A stretch of 64,000 nucleotides of DNA from an uncultured Lachnospiraceae bacterium (GTDB taxonomy: Bacteria; Bacillota; Clostridia; Lachnospirales; Lachnospiraceae), in NCBI GenBank assembly GCA_947624875.1, contig CANQMA010000002.1:1-64000 (forward strand), written 5' to 3'. Both the position numbers and the translations under genes were made by a program. Position 1 is the stretch's first letter; each line of letters begins with the position of its first letter. Positions 61,006 to 64,000 of the stretch are shown here, one piece after another. The notes beneath the pieces are model-generated. The model searched no databases. It saw nothing but the letters and a program-made list of their open reading frames with translations, and was not told the DNA's origin.

Positions 61006-63453
61006 TTAAATCAAATTTTCTAATTCCTTCATGGTTTCCCGGTTATATTCCTGATAACTGAACTGATAAGACGGGGCGCCCTGTTGGATAAACTGTTCCA
61101 TACCGCGGAGGATATCTTCCGTGTTTGTACCCGTCAAAATCTGTCCATTTGGAATCACAGCGGATTGGTAAGTGCCAAATTTTGACATGATAATCGGCAT
61201 AGAGAGAAGGCGTGCTTCTAAAATTGATACCGGCTGCCCTTCATAAAGGGAAGGAAGTATAAAACAGTCACATTCTTTCATAATCTGAAATGGATTTTCA
61301 ACGTTTCCGGTCAGATATACTTTCCCATCCAATTTGAATTCAGAAATCAGAGCAGACAGAGAATCCCGCAATGGGCCGTCGCCTAAAATATATAACCGTG
61401 TATCCGGGTATTTTTCATGTATTTTTGCAAATGCGCAGATTAAAGTTTTTTGATTTTTCTCCGGAGAAAGACGTCCCATATTGATAAACGAAATCAGAGA
61501 AGAATCCAAAATTTCCGGAATTCCCAAAGAATCTGCAAGTTCCTGTGAGAGCGGTTCTCTCACACAGGACAGTACCCGGTCAAAATTTGCCGTATTTCTG
61601 ACAAACGCGCACCGGTCAGCCAAATGGCTATAACCGATTTTGCTGAGATTGACTTTCATAATATCCTCAGAACAGCCAACAATCTTGTCATAAAAATCAT
61701 AGACGGAAAAGACGACGCGGAGTTCTCTTCGATGCGGATGCTTTCCGTTGACCGATTTATTCTGGTCAGTTTTTAAATCATTGTGCTGCCAGATAAGTTT
61801 TTTTGCGCCCTTTGCGCTCAGTAACAGAATCGAATAAAAAGAGCCATAGCCGGAATAGTCTATCACCGTATCAAACCGGCTTTCTCCAAAACAGCGTAAA
61901 TACTCACGGTCATACATTGCCTTTGGATAAATCTTTTTTATCAAAGGAAAATGAAATCCAAAAACGCGCAGAAAGTCGTTGCGAATCTGTTCCATAAACG
62001 TTGCCGGCGTATAGTCAATCCGCGCAAACGCGCGAACCGGCTGTGGCAGGGAACAGATCATTGTCCTGCATTCTTCCAGTTTTAAATTGGCGGCAAAAAC
62101 AGTGACATCATATTGACTGTAATCAAGATACTGCAGCGTATTGCGCAGCGCAGTGGAAATGCCGTTCATGCGTAGCCCTCCTGCGAAAAAAAGCAGTTTC
62201 TTTTTTTCTGTCGTGCAGGAAATCAGACGATAAGGCCTGCCGTTTTTGTCTGTTGTATGGTGCCGGAAGACAATATCAATAATCCGGCGGGAAACCTCGC
62301 CATCGTCATACGGGCAGGCAAACTGCCTGGATTTTTCATAACTGTCTGCATATTCTTCAAAAACCGGTGCAATTTTGTTCAGCGCCTCTCCAACCTGCGA
62401 AAGCGTTGTGAGCGCGGGGCCCGGCAGGTCGGAAGGATTTAAGTAAAGCCCCCGGTCCGTTTGATATTGTTCTAAATCCTTGATATAGAATAATACCGGC
62501 TTACCGCTGGCAAGAAAATCATAGAAGATGCTGGAATAATCGGAAATCAAAATGTCTGTCACGGAAAGCAGTTCATTTGTGTCCATTTCAGCCGGAATCA
62601 GCATTTCAGAAAGATTTCCGGATTTGGCCAGTTCTTTATAAACAACCTGGTGCGGCTTGATTAAAATCTGATATTGGTCAGTGTCAATTATCTGCTCCAG
62701 CGATTCTTTAAACTCCGTAAATTCCTCTGCGTTAATTTCCGGTTTATAATAATCTGTCCCCTTCCATGTCGGCGCATACAAAATGATTTTTTTGTCCGAA
62801 TCGATGGAAATGCCAAGCGACTGCAGTTTTTCTATCACAGAAGAGCGTTCTGTGTGAAACAGGCGGTCGTTTCTCGGATAACCTTCCTCGATAATCGTTC
62901 CCTGATAAAGGCCGTCCAGTTTATATTGTTTTTTATAGATTGAAGTTAAAAAAGGGTTTGCCGAAATCAGATAATCGGCAGATAGAAAATTTCTAAGAAC
63001 ATTGGAAATCGTCGCAGCAGAATCCGGAATGTCATACCCCAGACTTTTCAGCGGCGTACCGTGCCATGTATTGATGTATACCTGTCCCGGTTTTTTACAA
63101 TAATAATATGGCATGGAAACGTTTGTGATCAGATACCCTGCGCAGGCCAATGCCTTCAAATGCGCTTTACTGTGGCGCTTTACCACTACAACGTCAGGGT
63201 CATCATTCAAAGGATTTTGTATATTGTCTGAGTCCAGCACCCAAACATGTTTGAACTGCCTAAATTCCGGATCCGCTTTCAGCGCAAGGAATAATGCATA
63301 CGGATTGCAGATAAAACCTCTGCCAAAATAAGAATCGTACAAGACGAGATTCTGGTCAATTTTAAGGTGCTTATAATAGTTCGCATATTTCGAACGCCGG
63401 AACGTGACTTTTAAACTTCCTGCTTTCTTTTTAAGAATGCTCAGTTTACCCAT
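61006..63453 (-). CDS. CDP-glycerol glycerophosphotransferase and GT4 fusion
   Basis: An 815-residue two-domain enzyme. Residues about 30-400: TagF-type domain with NTWHGTPLKSLG (near 131), GYPRNDRLF, LIKPHQV and ISDYSSIFYDFLASGKP (near 308). Residues about 420-815: a GT-B family 4 glycosyltransferase (FFAGGLRMNGIS, INMGRLSPEKNQ, LYILGDGPLRDSL, LPSLYEGQPVSILEA with the E-x7-E pair). It could add a polyol-phosphate and a sugar alternately. First gene of a minus-strand pair with a strong promoter; a paralogue follows after 14-20 bases. Confidence 0.92.
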   Translation of the reverse strand: MGKLSILKKKAGSLKVTFRRSKYANYYKHLKIDQNLVLYDSYFGRGFICNPYALFLALKADPEFRQFKHVWVLDSDNIQNPLNDDPDVVVVKRHSKAHLKALACAGYLITNVSMPYYYCKKPGQVYINTWHGTPLKSLGYDIPDSAATISNVLRNFLSADYLISANPFLTSIYKKQYKLDGLYQGTIIEEGYPRNDRLFHTERSSVIEKLQSLGISIDSDKKIILYAPTWKGTDYYKPEINAEEFTEFKESLEQIIDTDQYQILIKPHQVVYKELAKSGNLSEMLIPAEMDTNELLSVTDILISDYSSIFYDFLASGKPVLFYIKDLEQYQTDRGLYLNPSDLPGPALTTLSQVGEALNKIAPVFEEYADSYEKSRQFACPYDDGEVSRRIIDIVFRHHTTDKNGRPYRLISCTTEKKKLLFFAGGLRMNGISTALRNTLQYLDYSQYDVTVFAANLKLEECRTMICSLPQPVRAFARIDYTPATFMEQIRNDFLRVFGFHFPLIKKIYPKAMYDREYLRCFGESRFDTVIDYSGYGSFYSILLLSAKGAKKLIWQHNDLKTDQNKSVNGKHPHRRELRVVFSVYDFYDKIVGCSEDIMKVNLSKIGYSHLADRCAFVRNTANFDRVLSCVREPLSQELADSLGIPEILDSSLISFINMGRLSPEKNQKTLICAFAKIHEKYPDTRLYILGDGPLRDSLSALISEFKLDGKVYLTGNVENPFQIMKECDCFILPSLYEGQPVSILEARLLSMPIIMSKFGTYQSAVIPNGQILTGTNTEDILRGMEQFIQQGAPSYQFSYQEYNRETMKELENLI

Positions 63454-63484
63454 GAAATTCTCCCATTTTCACATATTTATATAC

Positions 63485-63512
63485 ATCATATCACAGATAG
63501 ATTGTTTTTCAA
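63485..63512 (-). promoter_or_regulatory. Promoter for the minus-strand TagF pair
   Basis: Minus strand TTGAAA (63512-63507), 16-base spacer and TATGAT (63490-63485) with an extended TG. It sits 30 bases before ATG 63453. Confidence 0.65.
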
Positions 63513-63537
63513 AATCTTTTAAAAATGGACATATTGT

Positions 63538-63565
63538 TTGACAATCATTGCAAATATTATATAAT
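63538..63565 (+). promoter_or_regulatory. Promoter for the ABC permease gene
   Basis: TTGACA, 16-base spacer, TATAAT, both perfect. It is divergent from, and about 25 bases away from, the minus-strand promoter. Confidence 0.75.
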
Positions 63566-63601
63566 AATGTGAGTATTGCTGTTTGTATATACGGAGGATT
63601 T

Positions 63602-64000
63602 ATGAAGAAATATGTTGATAGTTTTTTGAGATATCGATACTTATTGAAAGAACTTGTTGTAAAAGGAATCCGATTAAAGTATAGAAGATCTTATCTTGGC
63701 CTGGTCTGGACACTGCTGGAACCGCTGCTGACGACACTGGTGCTGACCTTGGTGTTCGGCACGCTGCTTGGACGGGGAGACGCTCTCTATCCAATCTATA
63801 TTTTGTCCGGACGTTTGATTTACAGCTGTTTTTCAAGCTGTACCAAGATTTCAATGCGCTCTATCAGGGCAAATCAGGCGATGATAAAAAAGGTCTATGT
63901 ACCGAAATATTTATATCCGTTGTCCAGCACCCTGTACAATTACATTTTATTTTTACTGTCATTGATTATTCTTGCAATTATGTCTCTGGTCTTTCGAGTA
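63602..64000 (+). CDS. ABC-2 type polymer export permease, partial (TagG-like)
   Basis: Open from ATG 63602 (cggagg ahead) to the window end, 133 codons; absent from the ORF track as a plus-strand frame because it has no stop here. The translation starts K-K-Y-V-D-S-F-L-R-Y and continues LLKELVVKGIRLKYRRSYLGLVWTLLEPL, the hallmark of ABC-2 permeases such as TagG/RfbA/Wzm, then several membrane helices. It would export the teichoic-acid-like polymer with a TagH-type ATPase, expected just outside the window. The minus-strand ORF 63600-63854 is its shadow. Confidence 0.92.
   Translation, partial: MKKYVDSFLRYRYLLKELVVKGIRLKYRRSYLGLVWTLLEPLLTTLVLTLVFGTLLGRGDALYPIYILSGRLIYSCFSSCTKISMRSIRANQAMIKKVYVPKYLYPLSSTLYNYILFLLSLIILAIMSLVFRV

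Noticed and set aside
63600-63854. 84-aa minus-strand ORF at the window end
   Set aside because: Antisense to the partial ABC-2 permease, which has a perfect promoter, ribosome site and family signature.

Overview
The window looks like chromosome from a low-GC, Gram-positive member of the Clostridia, most likely a Lachnospiraceae-type gut bacterium. This rests on AT-rich sequence, strong AGGAGG ribosome sites, sigma-A type promoters, and families common in that group: a Clostridial Tad locus with DUF5702 and DUF6382-FHA proteins, DUF6020, DUF5662, DUF6273, WG-repeat and LRR proteins, and many CDP-glycerol glycerophosphotransferase-like proteins. The species assignment is inference. I saw no tRNA, rRNA, CRISPR array, transposase or phage gene.

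Layout. (1) 1-1.7 kb: a cysteine-bearing leucine-rich-repeat gene that lacks a recognisable secretion signal, at the window edge. (2) 1.8-12.1 kb: envelope glycan genes. An acyltransferase-CapA pair and a divergent second acyltransferase are followed by a minus-strand operon: GtrA flippase, DUF6020 membrane protein, DPM1-like GT2, DUF2304, a secreted Ig-like/PIG-L deacetylase and a GT-C glycosyltransferase. The pattern suggests synthesis, flipping, outer-face transfer and trimming of a lipid-linked sugar. The GT-C gene carries a nine-C homopolymer, a candidate phase-variation tract. (3) 12.4-24.3 kb: a GT2-TagF fusion, a DUF6273 protein, two convergent and overlapping ATP-grasp ligases (one behind a long structured leader), DUF5662, rhomboid protease, UDP-galactopyranose mutase, HIT protein, MurG and an LCP-family wall-polymer ligase.

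(4) 24.4-51.5 kb: the most distinctive part. A divergent HTH-type protein faces 17 co-directional genes spanning about 25.5 kb. These encode a Tad/Flp pilus machine (TadZ, CpaF, TadB, TadC, Flp, prepilin peptidase, two TadE-like proteins, a DUF5702/TadG-like protein), a WG-repeat protein and an LRR lipoprotein. They run directly into a phospho-signalling set (FHA protein, PP2C phosphatase, Ser/Thr kinase, two small membrane proteins) and end in a 3,044-residue membrane-anchored surface protein with at least 15 related Ig-like modules. Five E-T-x-(V/L)-L motifs in the FHA protein and a small membrane protein look like a phospho-threonine switch, which would tie pilus or surface-protein function to kinase signalling.

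(5) 51.8-64 kb: a teichoic-acid-like polymer cluster. It holds a polyprenyl-phosphate sugar transferase behind a terminator-like leader, a GT2, two TagF-type enzymes, TagD, a GT2-TagF fusion, two convergent minus-strand TagF-type genes (one fused to a complete GT4 domain, its neighbour ending in what looks like half of one), and the start of a TagG-type ABC permease cut by the window end.
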